Source: Liolophura sinensis (taxonomy: Eukaryota; Mollusca; Polyplacophora; Chitonida; Chitonidae). Taken from it: 64,000 nucleotides of DNA. A program made the translations under genes and the position numbers. Below the pieces are notes generated by a model. The model did no database searches and had not been told where the DNA came from. It saw only the letters and a list, made by a program, of their open reading frames with translations. Positions 34,801 to 47,182 of the stretch are shown piece after piece (within the stretch, counting starts at the first letter, position 1; each line of letters opens with the position of its first letter). Location: NCBI RefSeq assembly GCF_032854445.1, contig NC_088300.1, positions 68,486,984-68,550,983 on the forward strand. The letters are read 5' to 3'.

Positions 34801-37800
34801 CTGTCAACGGGAGTTGTTTCTAATCGATTGTATAACAGTTCAAGTCGATTGAGAAGTTCGTCTTCTGAAACAAAAATCATGGAATGAATTGTTTATTCGG
34901 GAATTTTCGTGGATATGATAAGGTTGCAAATCGTCGATAAACAAGGTTCTACGCACATACGCCATGGATAAGGTTATTGTCATATATAACTGCACCAATA
35001 ATATCCCATTTGGGTTTGGTGGCGGGTTCTCATGTAACATTTCCAATACAAAGTTACACACAGACGTTGACATAAACAATATTATAAACATGCCAGTGTT
35101 AAAATTCTTGTTTTCATCCAATCATCAGGAAGAGAACATTGGCAAAATTTGATTGTCACAATGTCAATCTAAGGCGACACATAGGATACGAATTTTCATA
35201 TTCAAGTTACGTAATACGATTGTTGTTTTGTTGATAGAGTCCTCCGTGGGAAACTTATTCTGGGCTATCCACTGTACCTTGGTCGTGTCGTGTCGTCTCT
35301 ATGGTGATGGGGGTGTCAATAAATTCCGTCGGCTTAAAGCTTGCCACCCTCTTAGCTCGTTGGGCCGTCCGTTTGCGCTTCAGTTTAAGGTTCAGTTTAT
35401 ACTTGGATTCACTTTTCAACACATCTCCGGCATCAATGGCACTGGCGACATCTGGTGGGATCTCATCTTCATCTTCGTCTTCCTGTAAATATGTAAACTT
35501 AATTACTCTTTATAACCTTTGAATAATAAAATAATAACAGGCGTCCATACACTGTAGCGCATTTCGCAGATTAAAAAGCAAAATGGCACAGTTTATGAAC
35601 AGTAGTCTGCATTTACCGTCTCCCACGTAATAAAACTGGATAAAAATAGCTTATAACCCTTTATGAACTTTAATAGTCATAAAGGATTTTGCGTTTTCAG
35701 ACATAAACACTTTCACGCAATTAAGTCAGTCACGTGTATACACTTATATTCCTTATGAAAACCTGGGTAGAGACATGGGACATGAAGAACCCTGACCTTA
35801 CCCAAACTTTGATTGACCTACCCCTGTTTCCGGTTGACTGGATGCCTGTCCCTCGCTGGACGTAATGTCGCCACGGCTGACCGTTGTTCGACCTTTAACA
35901 TGGACATTACCTGGTCTTCCACTGAATGGAGCATCTACGTCATCTTTGTTATCATATTCCTTAATAATCACTGTTTCATTACCAGATCCCGAGGCGCTGT
36001 AATACACATGACAACTTCTTTAAATGTTCTTTTAGGCACGAGGCATGTTGATTAACATTCTGTATGTACAGATATCGTTAATGTTGTTTAGAATGTGTTG
36101 AGATATGCCACAGTAGATTAATCTGTTATGTGTGACACTAGTCCAGCACCGGAGGAGCTGTAAATTAATTATTTTATCAGTGACGCGTAGCTCTAAGTAT
36201 CTACCTGCAATATGTCACACTGTGTCTGTACCCGTTACATACCATAATAAAGACCAAGCATGTCGCACTAAATATGGACCATTGGCATTAAAAACATCAA
36301 CCTCCGATATGTCACATTAAGTTTTTATCAGTGATGTTCCATGTAAACATCAACCTGCGATCTATCACAGAATGTCTGTACTAGATACTTGCTGGTATAA
36401 ACATCAATCTGCGATCTGTCACATTATGTCTGTAGCAGATATATGCTCAACATCAACCTGCGACCTGTCACACTATGTCTGTATAAACATCAACCTGGGA
36501 TCTGTCACATAATGCCTATACCACTGTGAACATCTTGGTCACGATCTACTTACCTATACCGGATTTTATGCTTGCCTGTTGAATCCACTTCTTCCTCAGT
36601 GTTTGTGTTTATTTGGGTTTGTAAAGCAGAAATAATGCCTCGCTTGATGTTTACAATATCCACATTTTCTGAATACAAAAAATAAAACAAAATTTATATG
36701 CTCTAACATTTCTGTAGGACTGTAGGACAGCATTTATGGAGAGTCAAGATAAAATTCATTTTAATTTAAGAGTGTTGAACTAGATAAAACGTGTTCGCTG
36801 TAAATCATATAGCCAGCCGAGATGGATAATTTTGATGTAAGAGAATAATAACCATTTTTGGTTATAGGGTAGCATTATCACAAATTTTGAGAATATTAAA
36901 GTAAAACGAACAAGCTTAGCTATGATTAAAATTGGCTAAAATTCATTTTTTCATACAAAAAGGCAACGTGTTATCTCTTTGAAAATAAGTAAATTATTGC
37001 ATACTGGTATTAAAAATATACTGAGCAGTAAAAAAGCACTAGCATTATTGAAACCCCCAAAAGACATCGTATGCAAACTCACCCAGGTCTTTCTCCATAA
37101 ACCGTATACGGAGGATTTTGCCAGAGGCTGTCTGTGTGAAGACAATAGGTAAGTTGAACAGTCCATCGTCACGGACGACACGCGAACCACCACGTGTACC
37201 GGAGTCCTCCTCACTATCCTCGTCTGGAGAATTGTCAAGCGCGCATCTCGAGTCCTGTTAGAAATAGCTATTTTTAAAATCGCTGTAAGCTACTGCGAAA
37301 CACGATGTACAGTGTATATGTATGCACAAATACATCGACGAATGAGGATTATTGATGATATGTATAGCACAAGAAGAACGAATCGGAATTGTATGATTTT
37401 ATGTGCTGTTAAGTGAAGAATCGCCATCAAAAAAACTATTCAAATATATGTACATACCTGCGAAGACTTACAAAGCTTGAGGGCATCCTCAGGTCTGTTT
37501 GCAAAATAAAAAATAAGCGTGTAAGCCATTTCATCTCTATGAGTGTAAGAGGGAGTTGGCGTTATTGTAATAATTACGTTCCTTTTTAAACAAACCTTTA
37601 ACGAAAAATTCTTTCGTTTGATTGATGTTTTTACAATGTTTAAAAAAATATTTCATTGCATTAATATGAAGATGGTAGTTTCGATCGGCGAAGGAAACCG
37701 GGTGGAACAAACTCAGTAAAATCGCAGTCATGAACATGACAGATCTCCTGAAGCAATGTGGTTATTTTGAGTCGGGGTGTCTCCTCCGAGTTCTTAAAAA

Positions 37801-38880
37801 CTCCTTGACATCTTTCAGATTGAATATTGGCATATCCTTGGATGACTCACCGGACGCTCGTCTCTTTCACTTTTAGATCACTGAAATGAGCAGTGAAGTC
37901 GTATGCCAGCTGTGCCTTTGTTGATAGGGCTGATTCTGAAAGCACGAGCAACACAAAACTGAAAAAATTCAACATACTCGCACACAAATGCTTCTGTGAT
38001 ATTGTAATATTCCTTGTTTATAGAAAAGCCCTTCATTTTACTAAAACGTATAAGGCTTACTTACCCCCATTACAATCGATCTCTACCGAGCAGGACACTT
38101 CAAATTTCTGCTGGACTTCACCCCACAACCTCAACTCATTCTTATACTCATAAGTGCTGGTATGTCCTTCCTTTAAAGGAAAATGCCTGAGTTAATTTCG
38201 AACTCAAAAAGACGGAATTGGTCTATGGTCAAACTTAGGAATATTGAGATAGTTCATCAGGTGTACTTAGTGTTAAGTAGCCCTTAGTTTTATATTTCTA
38301 TAACATACGTTGTCAAGGTAGTCAAGGGCTTACTTAGCCAAGTGTACTACATGAAACTGGCCCCTGGTGACGTCTAAACGGAATTCATTGCCGGTCTGTG
38401 ACCAATGCAAAAACACAGATATGGATCAAAATACGTGTTAGCACTATGAAAGTTATCTGTTGTCTCTGATAAAGGAATAGACCTCGAGAAAATATTTGTT
38501 TAGATTTTTGTGACGTGAATTAAAGAAGTCCACACATTTGAATTTTAAGGCGGGTTTTATGGACCATACTATCAGAGTTCAGGAACTCTGAACTTACAGG
38601 AAGTTTTTCCAACTCTAATCACGACATTGAATGTTGTAATAACTCTTTTTACCCATGCGACACTGAAAGTTGTAATAACTCTTTTTACCCATGAGTAAAC
38701 GAATTTCAGTTGTGTAATTGGTGAAACTTAGTTCATATTTTAGCGTCGTTTATCTTAAGATAACATGATTAAGAGATACATGGTCACGGCATCGAAATAT
38801 ATACATACGTGACATATCAACTGCGCAGAGCTGTAGGAAAATAGCAAGCCACAGATCAGCAGGTCCCACCACCGCCACAT
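31861..38880 (-). CDS. Large lipid transfer protein (MTP/vitellogenin-N-like), copy B
   Basis: Exons, from 5' to 3' on the minus strand: 38809-38880, 38065-38170, 37851-37935, 37458-37494, 37083-37254, 36554-36668, 35822-35996, 35278-35482, 34760-34864, 34356-34477, 34081-34167, 32433-33782, 31861-32043. Every exon has the same length as in copy A and all frames are open, again giving 938 codons. The signal peptide, the NIKRGIISALQ signature, the acidic/basic exon 8 with RAKR and the two-Cys exon 11 (AQCHVTWDICQ) are all kept. Differences from A are scattered substitutions, which suggests a duplicated gene still under constraint. The donor after exon 13 is GTATGG, weaker than the GTATGT of A and D, and no final exon was found. 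B lies upstream of C and A in the direction of transcription. Confidence 0.85.
32433..33782 (-). CDS. LLTP copy B, exon 12
   Basis: A 450-codon open exon equal in length to that of copy A. It has the helical-domain motif DHIDALEAAGNMEDEKLL and the beta-domain block SASTFQSDLKTYDRRRHCLA with the same ANADLYGGFFVGCDT stretch. Changes relative to A are spread through the exon and are denser in the linker around residues 225-250 and near the end (TVRATGEASISL). Confidence 0.88.
38621..38693. repeat. Two-copy 36-bp tandem repeat in LLTP B intron 1
   Basis: Same pair of TGTTGTAATAACTCTTTTTAC units as in copy A, with a few substitutions. Confidence 0.8.
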
Positions 38881-38928
38881 TGTCTTTGCCCCAACGGTCA
38901 GGACTGGGTCTTAGGGGTAACATCACTC

Positions 38929-38939
38929 CTATTTATACG
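38929..38939 (-). promoter_or_regulatory. TATA box of LLTP copy B
   Basis: GTATAAATAGG on the minus strand, about 50-60 bp before the start codon at 38880, at the same place as in copy A. Confidence 0.65.
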
Positions 38940-38999
38940 GTTACATTTTATCTTCCTGTACACGTCTCAACCAATCAAATCCAAACAAAAACGCGCGCG

Positions 39000-40590
39000 T
39001 AAATGAATTTCACGAAACAGACCTAAACGTATTTGGTATGCAGTTAAATAGCCTTATAGATCGTGTGTCAATAAATGTGTTTCCATCCGACAAGGTTGTA
39101 ACGAGTGGCACAAAAGATGCCACTAAGAGTAGATCCGCATCCGCAATCCCACGTTATATTTTTTTCTGCAATGTTCACTGAAAAACATTTGACAAAGCTG
39201 TGAATTTTAATTAAAATTTATCCCAAGCACGATTTTATACTGAGTGAAAGGAAAGTCCTTGGAAATCTACACTCTCTGTTTTCATCGAACTTACTGAAGA
39301 ATGACCGATCTTGAATAATAGTCTGGTAACTTTACATCAAGAATAATGGAATTTCCAATTAAACAATTTATAATTAATTTCATGTTGTAGATGTACACTT
39401 TAACAACAATATCATAGTTGTGTGTAGACGAATTAACGATAGTTATTATAATTAATAATTTTGGCATATTTATTTAGTAGATCATTGACGTCTATTAAAT
39501 TGCAATTAACATCACTGCTTTGTTTTACACGATTCTACTCAAGTCATGCTAGGGGACGTGTAATTTGCTACTGTTCAGGTATTTACATGAACACTTAGAA
39601 TAATACCCTAACTGACGTAAACAGCAAGAGCCCGCAGTTGCGTAAGACCATTTGCGACTTATAATACTATCATCGCTTCTCTGGTTTCTTCCCACAGTTA
39701 AAGCTCTTGCCTTATTAAATAAATTCTAATTGAATTCTATTTGGTATGCGGTCAGAGAAAGTAGACTGTTGAGGTTCAGTTTACTTTGTATATGGATTTA
39801 TTGCAATGTTCCATCTTTTCAGTTAACGTGATCAAAAACATAAATAGTCAGTCTCATGCAATTTGATGGGTGTACAAGCAGTACAGTGAAGAGGAAACAT
39901 CTTTAGAAATTGAAGTACAAGCATCCTTAGAAATTGCATGTTTATTGTGGACACCAATACTGGATATCCTCATTTCCTGAAGTCATTAGTGGAAAAGCAA
40001 TCCAATCCGACAATATTAACGCCTAGAAATGAAAAGATGGTTGTACTAGACTTTTGTTTTGTACACATACCTGGGTATTTGTATGGATAAATTTTAACGA
40101 CAAAGAAAGATGGTAGCTATGACGTATGACGTACTTAGCTGAGAGCCAGTCCCAATTGCTCCCTGGCTGATGTCATAATCACTACCCAAGTTTGAAAGAA
40201 ATCTGTCAAAACCTTCCTCAGTTATTGTCCGGACAACAACAGGAAAACAAAGATCCTATCCAAGGCCATACTGCTCAAGGTGCAAGTCTGAAAACCTAAC
40301 CAAGTAGTTCTCTCACTGACGTATGGCCACTGTTCAACAGTAAACGACACTGTATTCTCGAGTTATTATCCAGACATTGTTCACAAAGTGGAAAACAAGG
40401 ATTGCAGAGGTGGCCATATTGTTTTACGCACACCACTCAAGCCCGATCTCAGCCATCCAGGTATTAATGTCATACTGCTGTTCAAACTTTGAAAGAGATC
40501 TAGCAATGCCTTTTCTCCGAACATCGTGTACGCGACGGAGTAACAGAATAAAGGAAAGACAGGCAACGTAAATCCCAATGTATCTCCAAT
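39000..40590. repeat. Duplicated upstream flank of LLTP B
   Basis: Aligns piecewise with 24960-27180 of the C unit, with two internal gaps in B, and its last part with 15600-15900 of the A unit. No gene recognised. Confidence 0.7.
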
Positions 40591-40971
40591 GTGGTACATA
40601 CATGCATTTGAAGAATACAGATTAGCTAACAAAACATTGATTTGTTCAGTATATTTCTTTTATACAGAAGACAAGGCTGTCGTAATAATCAGAAATACCA
40701 CAGAAAAATGTATGCACAATTATTTATGTAAAAATAAAACTTAGTCACTAACTCGAACAGGATAGGCTATGTGTCGTACAATACAACTTTAACGGGCCTA
40801 TTCAGTCATATCCACGGGGAGCTGAGTGTCTCACATATCCCAAAGGATCAATTACCTTATGGAGAATTAATTTATTTGTGGTTTACAAGTAATACTTTTT
40901 TACTTTTCCCCAGTATTTCTCCAGTATAAATGGTAGACATTTTCACAGGAGAAACCACCGCCCTTCAGCAA

Positions 40972-42200
40972 GAACCCGACAAACCTCCTGACATACAAAC
41001 GCAGATCGTTGAGCTTTAACATTCGACCTTACCGGTGAATGACCAGATAACTGACAAACCTCCTGACATACAACCGCAGATCGTTGAGCCTTAACATTCG
41101 ACCTTACCGGTGAATGACCAGATAACTGGCAAACCTCCTGACATACAACCGCAGATCGTTGAACCTTAACATTCGATCTTACCGGTGAATGACCAGATAA
41201 CTGACAAACCTCCTGACATACAACCGCAGATCGGAGAGCCTTAACATTCGACCTTACCGGTGAATGACCAGATAACTGACAAACCTCCTGACATACAACC
41301 GCAGATCGGAGAGCCTTAACATTCGACCTTACCGGTGAATGACCAGATAACTGATAAGCCTCCAGACATACAACCGCAGATCGTTGAGCCTTAACATTCG
41401 ACCATACCGGTGAATGACCAGATAACTGACAAACCTTCTGACATACAACCGCAGATCGGAGAGCCTTAACATTCGACCTTACCGGTGAATGACCAGATAA
41501 CTGACAAACCTCCTGACATACAACCGCAGATCGGAGAGCCTTAACATTCGACCTTACCGGTGAATGACCAGATAACTGACAAACCTCCTGACATACAACC
41601 GCAGATCGTTGAGCCTTAACATTCGACCTTACCGGTGAATGACCAGATAACTGACAAACCTCCTGACATACAACCGCAGATCGTTGAGCCTTAACATTCG
41701 ACCTTACCGGTGAATGACCAGATAACTGACAAACCTCCTGACATACAACCGCAGATCGGAGAGCCTTAACATTCGACCTTACCGGTGAATGACCAGATAA
41801 CTGACAAGCCTCCAGACATACAACCGCAGATCGGAGAGCCTTAACATTCGACCTTACCGGTGAATGACCAGATAACTGACAAACCTCCTGACATACAACC
41901 GCAGATCGGAGAGCCTTAACATTCGACCTTACCGGTGAATGACCAGATAACTGACAAACCTCCTGACATACAACCGCAGATCGGAGAGCCTTAACATTCG
42001 ACCATACCGGTGAATGACCAGATAACTGACAAGCCTCCAGACATACAACCGCAGATCGTTGAGCCTTAACATTCGACCTTACCGGTGAATGACCAGATAA
42101 CTGACAAACCTCCTGACATACAACCGCAGATCGGAGAGCCTTAACATTCGACCTTACCGGTGAATGACCAGATAACTGACAAACTTCTTGACACATAAAA
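40972..42200. repeat. 75-bp tandem array, about 16 units
   Basis: Units are spaced exactly 75 bp, with no indels from the first TTAACATTCG (about 41016) to the last (about 42141). A typical unit contains GACCTTACCGGTGAATGACC and GACAAACCTCCTGACATAC. Variants such as GATCGTTGAGCC or GATCGGAGAGCC alternate between units. Because 75 is divisible by three, a long minus-strand frame of 25-residue repeats runs through it. The array sits at the site that has only about 1.5 units in the A unit. Confidence 0.95.
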
Positions 42201-42419
42201 CATTCAGAAGTTTGGCACCGGAACACTTAACATGTCTACAACATTTAAAAGTCAGTTTTTTTTCTTTTCCTCCCACCACCCGTTCTGGGAAGGGGATTCC
42301 CCGAGCTACAAGTATCATAGGTTCTCCAATCAAAACAAGTTCTTACCGTCTTTTGGAGTTCTCCATGCACTTCCTGGAGGATTTACATGTATGTCACCAT
42401 TGACTTTTAATATAAATGA

Positions 42420-42900
42420 ATTCTTGACTGCACATGGCATTACGTTAACTTTTAGATCGTGAGCCAAGGTATTGGGCTAAATGATGGATTGTTTGCATCT
42501 CACTTAGCCGATTTGAATGAGAATATTTCACATGTGTGTCACGTAACGACGCACAACAGCTGGGTTTTGAAACGCTTGGTTTTATTTAACTAAGCAATGA
42601 ACATCGCAAAGGCTGTGTGAGGTCAAAATAGTTACATTTCGCCAAGATTATTCTATGCTGTCAAAGTAGTTACGCGTCGCAAAGGTCCCTTCGAGGGAGG
42701 AGGGGGGGGGGAGACAGTTTTTCGTATTTCCAAGGTTATTCTGTGCCATTAACTTTAGCTCTGAGTTATTTCGTCAAACTAGCAACTGTTGCCCCAAAAA
42801 TAAAGGAGGTAAAAATCGCAGTGTGGTGTATTGCTGCGAATGTTCCGTTTCAATACAGATTTTAAGAATTGACATTAAGCTTTGTAAATTCCATCTGAAA
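42420..42900. other. Non-coding stretch
   Basis: No gene recognised. Includes a GA/G-rich run at about 42698-42712 (GGGAGGAGGGGGGGG). Confidence 0.5.
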
Positions 42901-42904
42901 CGGT

Positions 42905-43150
42905 AATATATATGACGGGGGTTCTGGTGCAGGGCTGGCTCCGACATACACACAGAATTGCCCCCAAAACTTATGTAGACAGACGCGCTCCGACGTACAT
43001 AACTAATTCCCCACAAAGCTTATGTAGACAGACACGCTCCAGCGTAGATAGATAATTGCCACAAAAACTTATGTAGACAGACGCGCTCCGTTCATAGTAG
43101 TACATATAAAATTGCCCACACACTAACCTGGAGAGCCTATACCGGTACCT
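42905..43150. repeat. Inverted flank of the Polinton block, left
   Basis: Contains three roughly 50-bp units around ACTTATGTAGACAGACGCGCTCC plus the single-copy GTGCAGGGCTGGCTCCGA. The reverse complement of both parts occurs at 51860-52110. They could be terminal repeats of the Polinton or of a host element it entered. Confidence 0.75.
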
Positions 43151-43189
43151 TATTATACACCACATGCATACAGTGTGTCAGCGGGACCC

Positions 43190-43600
43190 ACTAATCTTGC
43201 ATCCTGTTTATAGAGAGACTGTTATTCAAGTCACAAGTCAGACTGTGTACACAAAACATCTTGTTTGAGTGTGTTATCATTGCTGTCTGACCCATTAAAG
43301 CCCGCTCATGCAGGAGCACGGTATCCAAGTTAGACAACACCCATAGCAATGGTGTTCCTACACGATCACCTGTCTATGTGAGTGTTGGCTTCACTAACCT
43401 TGCCAGGCGAACTCCGATTTGATAGAGACTGCAAATGACCTATTGTTATTCAGGTCAGAAAATGTGTACACAGAACATCCTGTTTGAGTGTCTGGTAATA
43501 GAATCAGCCTCACTGTATATACACAGACAGGCGCTCAAGCAGGAGCGCGGTATCCAAGGTAGACAACACCCATAGCAACGGATGTTGGCTTCGCTTACAG
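43190..43600. repeat. Two-copy diverged repeat of about 230 bp
   Basis: The first copy (43210-43360) and second copy (43445-43590) share GTGTACACAAAACATC / GTGTACACAGAACATC and GGTATCCAAG.TAGACAACACCC. It lies just inside the left inverted flank. Confidence 0.65.
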
Positions 43601-43704
43601 GCTTTGCTATTTGGGGGTTCGATTCCCACTCCGGCACATTTTTTTCCTCTGAAGGGTCTCTCCATTGACCTGTGGTGGAGTCCTAGTATGTTTTCTGGGC
43701 AGTT

Positions 43705-44307
43705 CTATTGACAGAGCGGTGTTAAACAACTCAGCGTACCCACGAGGACGCGGACAAAAGGTGTTTTTTCAGCTCTGCGCGTTCCAACTCCCGACCCCAC
43801 GCCCCGAAGTTCTTCTTTAACGTTTTGGTCGATCTGTACGGAGTTGAACAATTTCTGAATGCGTGTGCGTGACGTTTGCTTGAGGTTACGGTAGCTGGTC
43901 ATCTCCGAAACGATCTGATTGAACTCGGAGTCCGAAACTGAGCCGTCAACCATTGCTTCGGACACATGTGCGTGGAAGCTGTTCAGTTTATTATTTGCTA
44001 ATATTCGTATCGCGTTATGCTTATTCCCCTTCTCTGCGAGTCGACGGCTAGCGTATTTCATAGCGGCGCTACACAAGCTGCATCCGAGGTCGGTCGCCTC
44101 CATTGCCAAGACAGCAGGGGCCGCAACCATCGTAGAGAGTAGACCCACGCCCGCCACTCCCAGACCGAAAGATCCAAACATCACAGCCGAATCAAAAGCG
44201 CCCGCGACATTCACACCATGGCGGTACTTCTTATATAACGCCCGTCTGGCGTCTCTCTCTTGGACGGATACTTGGACGGATTTCGGGGTCACCTGTACAT
44301 CAATCAA
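43705..44307 (-). CDS. Polinton-associated membrane protein, 200 codons
   Basis: This is the only long uninterrupted gene of the element. After a charged start (QVTPKSVQVSVQERDARRAL) comes a hydrophobic Gly/Ala-rich segment of about 40 residues (GSFGLGVAGVGLLSTMVAAP), then a helical part with NKLNSFHAHVSEAMVDGSVS. Proteins of this layout recur beside Polinton genes in invertebrates; their role is not known to me. It is transcribed away from the plus-strand genes. Its C-terminal tail (beyond residue 170) looks unlike the rest and may come from a frameshift. The frame is also open for a few codons upstream of the chosen ATG. Confidence 0.6.
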   Translation of the reverse strand: MIDVQVTPKSVQVSVQERDARRALYKKYRHGVNVAGAFDSAVMFGSFGLGVAGVGLLSTMVAAPAVLAMEATDLGCSLCSAAMKYASRRLAEKGNKHNAIRILANNKLNSFHAHVSEAMVDGSVSDSEFNQIVSEMTSYRNLKQTSRTRIQKLFNSVQIDQNVKEELRGVGSGVGTRRAEKTPFVRVLVGTLSCLTPLCQ

Positions 44308-44948
44308 CCAATCGGGGTCGCGGGACCTCGTAAGATCCCAGCGCGGACTAAGGAGAGCTTTTGTTCTCCGAGTGCCTCAAAAGGTGGTTTGCGCACACTC
44401 TCCGCTTTGGCTGAGACGTCTTGAAGGGAATCGCACGTGTCAGATTCTGACTTCTTCCCCCCAGCTGTAATTTTTTCCGGGTATAAAAACCGCCATCAAA
44501 CTGGAAAAGCCCTAGCGTCAGGATTGTTTTATGGCCCGAGGGCAAGGGTTTGTACTGTGGGCTAGAGAAAGAATAGACCAAAGGCGTGTACGGCCGTGAC
44601 CGTGGCTACTAGCCGAGGATATCAGCACATTCTCTGAACTTGAACTGCTCACTTCAGCCAATTGCACGTAGGCCTCCTTATGAGGGACCAGAGACGGAAG
44701 CTTATAAAATCCCGAATCCCAAGATTAGAGCAAGTTCTTGCAGCATTAGTGAGGCCTGTTCACCAAGTCGAGCACTAGGCGAAATAGGCGAATGTTAACC
44801 CACGAGGGGAATAGCGTGATCTCAAGAAAGACAACCTTTAGACGGTGATCCCGGTTGTCTAGACTGTGCGGCAGCTTGGCTAAGCTGCCGTTTTGAACAT
44901 CAGAGAAGGTGACAAACATATTTAGTGTATACAGTACTTTGCGACACA

Positions 44949-45920
44949 ATGAGCAAAACGGCCTATAGCTTCAACAGAGAGGCTACTTATAAGGCCAACC
45001 CATCACATACTATCCAGACCCACGCAGACCATCTCACACGTCCTGACATCTACGTGAGAGAAGGCAAGGCCTTCCATGTCCAATTCGCAGATGTGTTCCA
45101 AAAGTACCGCTTACCGAAAGTAACCAGCAATTCCATTGTTCAGGCCTGGAATACCAACCCAATGCAGTTTGGCAGCTGAACATTGCAGTCTGGTGTGGAA
45201 CCACGGGGTGTGGTGTGTCTGCTGAAAATCATTTTCACGCCCCGACCCCCCAATGAAGGCCCTGTTCTCATTCCATGTCTACTACCGGGTCCGGCGGAAG
45301 AGATAAAAGCCCCCAACCCCCCCGAACGGGCTTGAGACGCGTTCAGCAATCCGTTTGACGAAGATGCTATTTCCTTCCCGATCGACCTACCGTCTTCTAT
45401 CAAACGCTACCAGGTCGTGTTACAGTACGCCGGTAGTGTCGTCGACTTCATGTTCGGCATAGGCCTATATATGGCCCCTAGCGAAATGCTTCTGCGAGTC
45501 GGTCAGAGGGCCAACTAAATTAACAACATCGTCTTTCGGACGGCCGGTCAGAAGCTAGGCGCCAATGAGGGTGTGAACGTCGAAGTGCCACCTACTGTGC
45601 AGTCCCACCAGAGCGGAGAATGCTGGATTTTGAAGCCACAAGAAGCTGTCCCCCCGCCCACCGTGCCTACGGCACAAACACAACAGCTTGAAGGCCCACC
45701 AGACGACTCATTCTCCTTAGTGCCGTACAACCACGATGCGGAGAAGACAGCTCTCGTTGTAGCGAGGATTGCTATTGGGTTACTGCTGTTGTGGTCTACA
45801 TTAGCCAGCCTCGTACGCCAGGAACAACAGACCCCTGCATCCCGACCAGAGGCCAAACATTCTCGGCCAGCCATCCAGCTGTTTTCAGGAGAAGGTTCAG
45901 TAGCCATGACAGAACACTGA
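44949..45920 (+). pseudogene. Polinton-associated large protein, broken
   Basis: Three frames carry successive pieces of one protein. The first is 44949-45179 (AYSFNREATYKANPSHTI to SIVQAWNTNP). The next is in another frame around 45180-45300 (AVWCGTTGCGVSAENHFH). The third, about 45385-45760, contains PSSIKRYQVVLQYAGSVVDF and GIGLYMAPSEM, then a C-terminal hydrophobic helix (TALVVARIAIGLLLLWSTLA). A stop lies near 45516 and a large middle part is absent compared with related Polinton proteins. The role is probably virion-like or structural, by association only. Confidence 0.55.
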
Positions 45921-46045
45921 CGAGATTGCCAGGCAGCTTGCCAAGTGCGCGCCCGAGGGCTTGGAGATGCCTTTTCACCCACTCTTTCGGTTGGCTTAGG
46001 AGGTGGCGCTGGGAAAAGCGCAAAGCCCCCAGTGAGCACTAACAC
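45780..46045 (-). pseudogene. Polinton-associated hydrophobic protein fragment
   Basis: The minus-strand frame includes ALGRALGKLPGNLVSVLSWL and LKTAGWLAENVWPL, a small hydrophobic helix-rich type found in Polintons. It is truncated and overlaps the tail of the plus-strand protein. Confidence 0.45.
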
Positions 46046-46197
46046 CAATGTCTAGATCGTCAATCCAAGCGCAGTGAGGATAGAGTTGATAGTGATCCCT
46101 TGCTCCCGGAAGAGTATGATCTCTCTGATGCGGTTTATTTTAGACCGCAGAGCTTGGGGTGTTGGCGAAGACTTATCAGCGGCGACGATGATTATAG

Positions 46198-46375
46198 TCG
46201 GACACCGAGGTCTACTGTTTCAACCCGGGTGAGCGGATTCACGACTACCTGTACAAGCTTTTGCAAGGGTCACCCACGCTTTACATCATTGATGACTGTA
46301 GCGCCACGAAGGCGTTGACTAAGGCGTTAAGAAAGAGGACATGTTCAGCTCCCTGGCTTGCCACAAGGATTCTTC
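46198..46375 (+). pseudogene. Polinton packaging-ATPase fragment
   Basis: The frame starting at 46198 contains ERIHDYLYKLLQGSPTLYII followed by DDCSATKALTKAL, a Walker-B-like region typical of Polinton FtsK/HerA-type ATPases. It then shifts frame near 46330 into EDMFSSLACH. The Walker A part and the C-terminal half are missing. The family as a whole drives DNA packaging in related viruses; this piece cannot function. Confidence 0.65.
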
Positions 46376-46439
46376 CAAGGCCGGCACCGAAGGTTCTTTA
46401 AATGAGACGCACGCCCCTACGGATGTGTCGTCATACAGA

Positions 46440-46815
46440 TTATATGAATCGGCATGGCAAAGGGATAGGCTGGCCGCACTTACGTCAGGCGGCCAGGCCA
46501 AGCGATATCTGGGAAAACACGTATCGGCCGAGGGAATCGACACCATGAGCGATGAGAACATCAAGCGGCTGTACTCTCGATATGAAGCTCGTCTTGGGGC
46601 TCAAACCACGAAGACTCGGGGGAACCGCACTGCAATTGTATTCTCGGGTGGCCTATTCTTGAGTGGCCTACTCCAATCGAGAATGTCCCTAAGCTCGTAG
46701 TAGAGCTCCAGACCGACCCATTTGTCGGACATGCGCTTAATAATGTTACATGTGGGCTGCACCACCGCTCTGACATGTACCTAGCCCCATTAACCATGGT
46801 GCTGACCAAGTCTAA
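46440..46815 (+). pseudogene. Polinton-associated conserved protein, frameshifted
   Basis: Contains YLGKHVSAEGIDTMSDENIK and RLYSRYEARLGAQTTKT in one frame. After a frameshift near 46610 it continues with VELQTDPFVGHALNN and YLAPLTMVLTK. A protein of this type accompanies many invertebrate Polintons; its function is unknown. Confidence 0.55.
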
Positions 46816-47004
46816 GAATTGTTCATTTGGACACAGGTGCCTTCGAAATATGTCGTCTGATGATCAAAAACATGAGTTCAGAGACCATTATAGAGAAACA
46901 GATCTAGTTAACCATTTCGCTGACCCCTAATCAAACATTTAGACACAGGTGCCCTAGGAATATGTGGCCTGATGATCAACACGATGACTAGAGACTATTA
47001 TGGA

Positions 47005-47160
47005 GAACCCGTGCGAAGTTTTAGCTTTAGCTGCTTTAGCTTCGTTAGTTTCTTTAGCTTTAGCTTCTTTAGTTTATTTGTTACAGCTCTTTAAGTTCTT
47101 TAGCTTTAGCTTTGGCTGCTTTAGCTTCTATAGCTTTATCTTCTTTGCTTCTTTGCTACG
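47005..47160. repeat. Degenerate TTTAGC simple repeat
   Basis: Repeated TTTAGCTTTAGCT-like hexamers with CTT and GTT variants; low complexity, not coding. Confidence 0.75.
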
Positions 47161-47182
47161 ACGCATCGTAACGGACGATGAT

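Noticed and set aside
40972-42200. CRISPR-like array
   Set aside because: Whole units repeat without unique spacers, in an animal genome.
40943-42226. A 427-codon minus-strand frame of 25-residue Cys-containing repeats
   Set aside because: It exists because the satellite unit is 75 bp, divisible by three. The diverged relative at 52450-55700 and the low-copy site at 17655 do not keep a frame, and there is no signal peptide or splice support.
43595-43640. B-box-like GGGTTCGATTCCCACTCC
   Set aside because: No matching A box at the right distance and no stem; probably a SINE or chance remnant.
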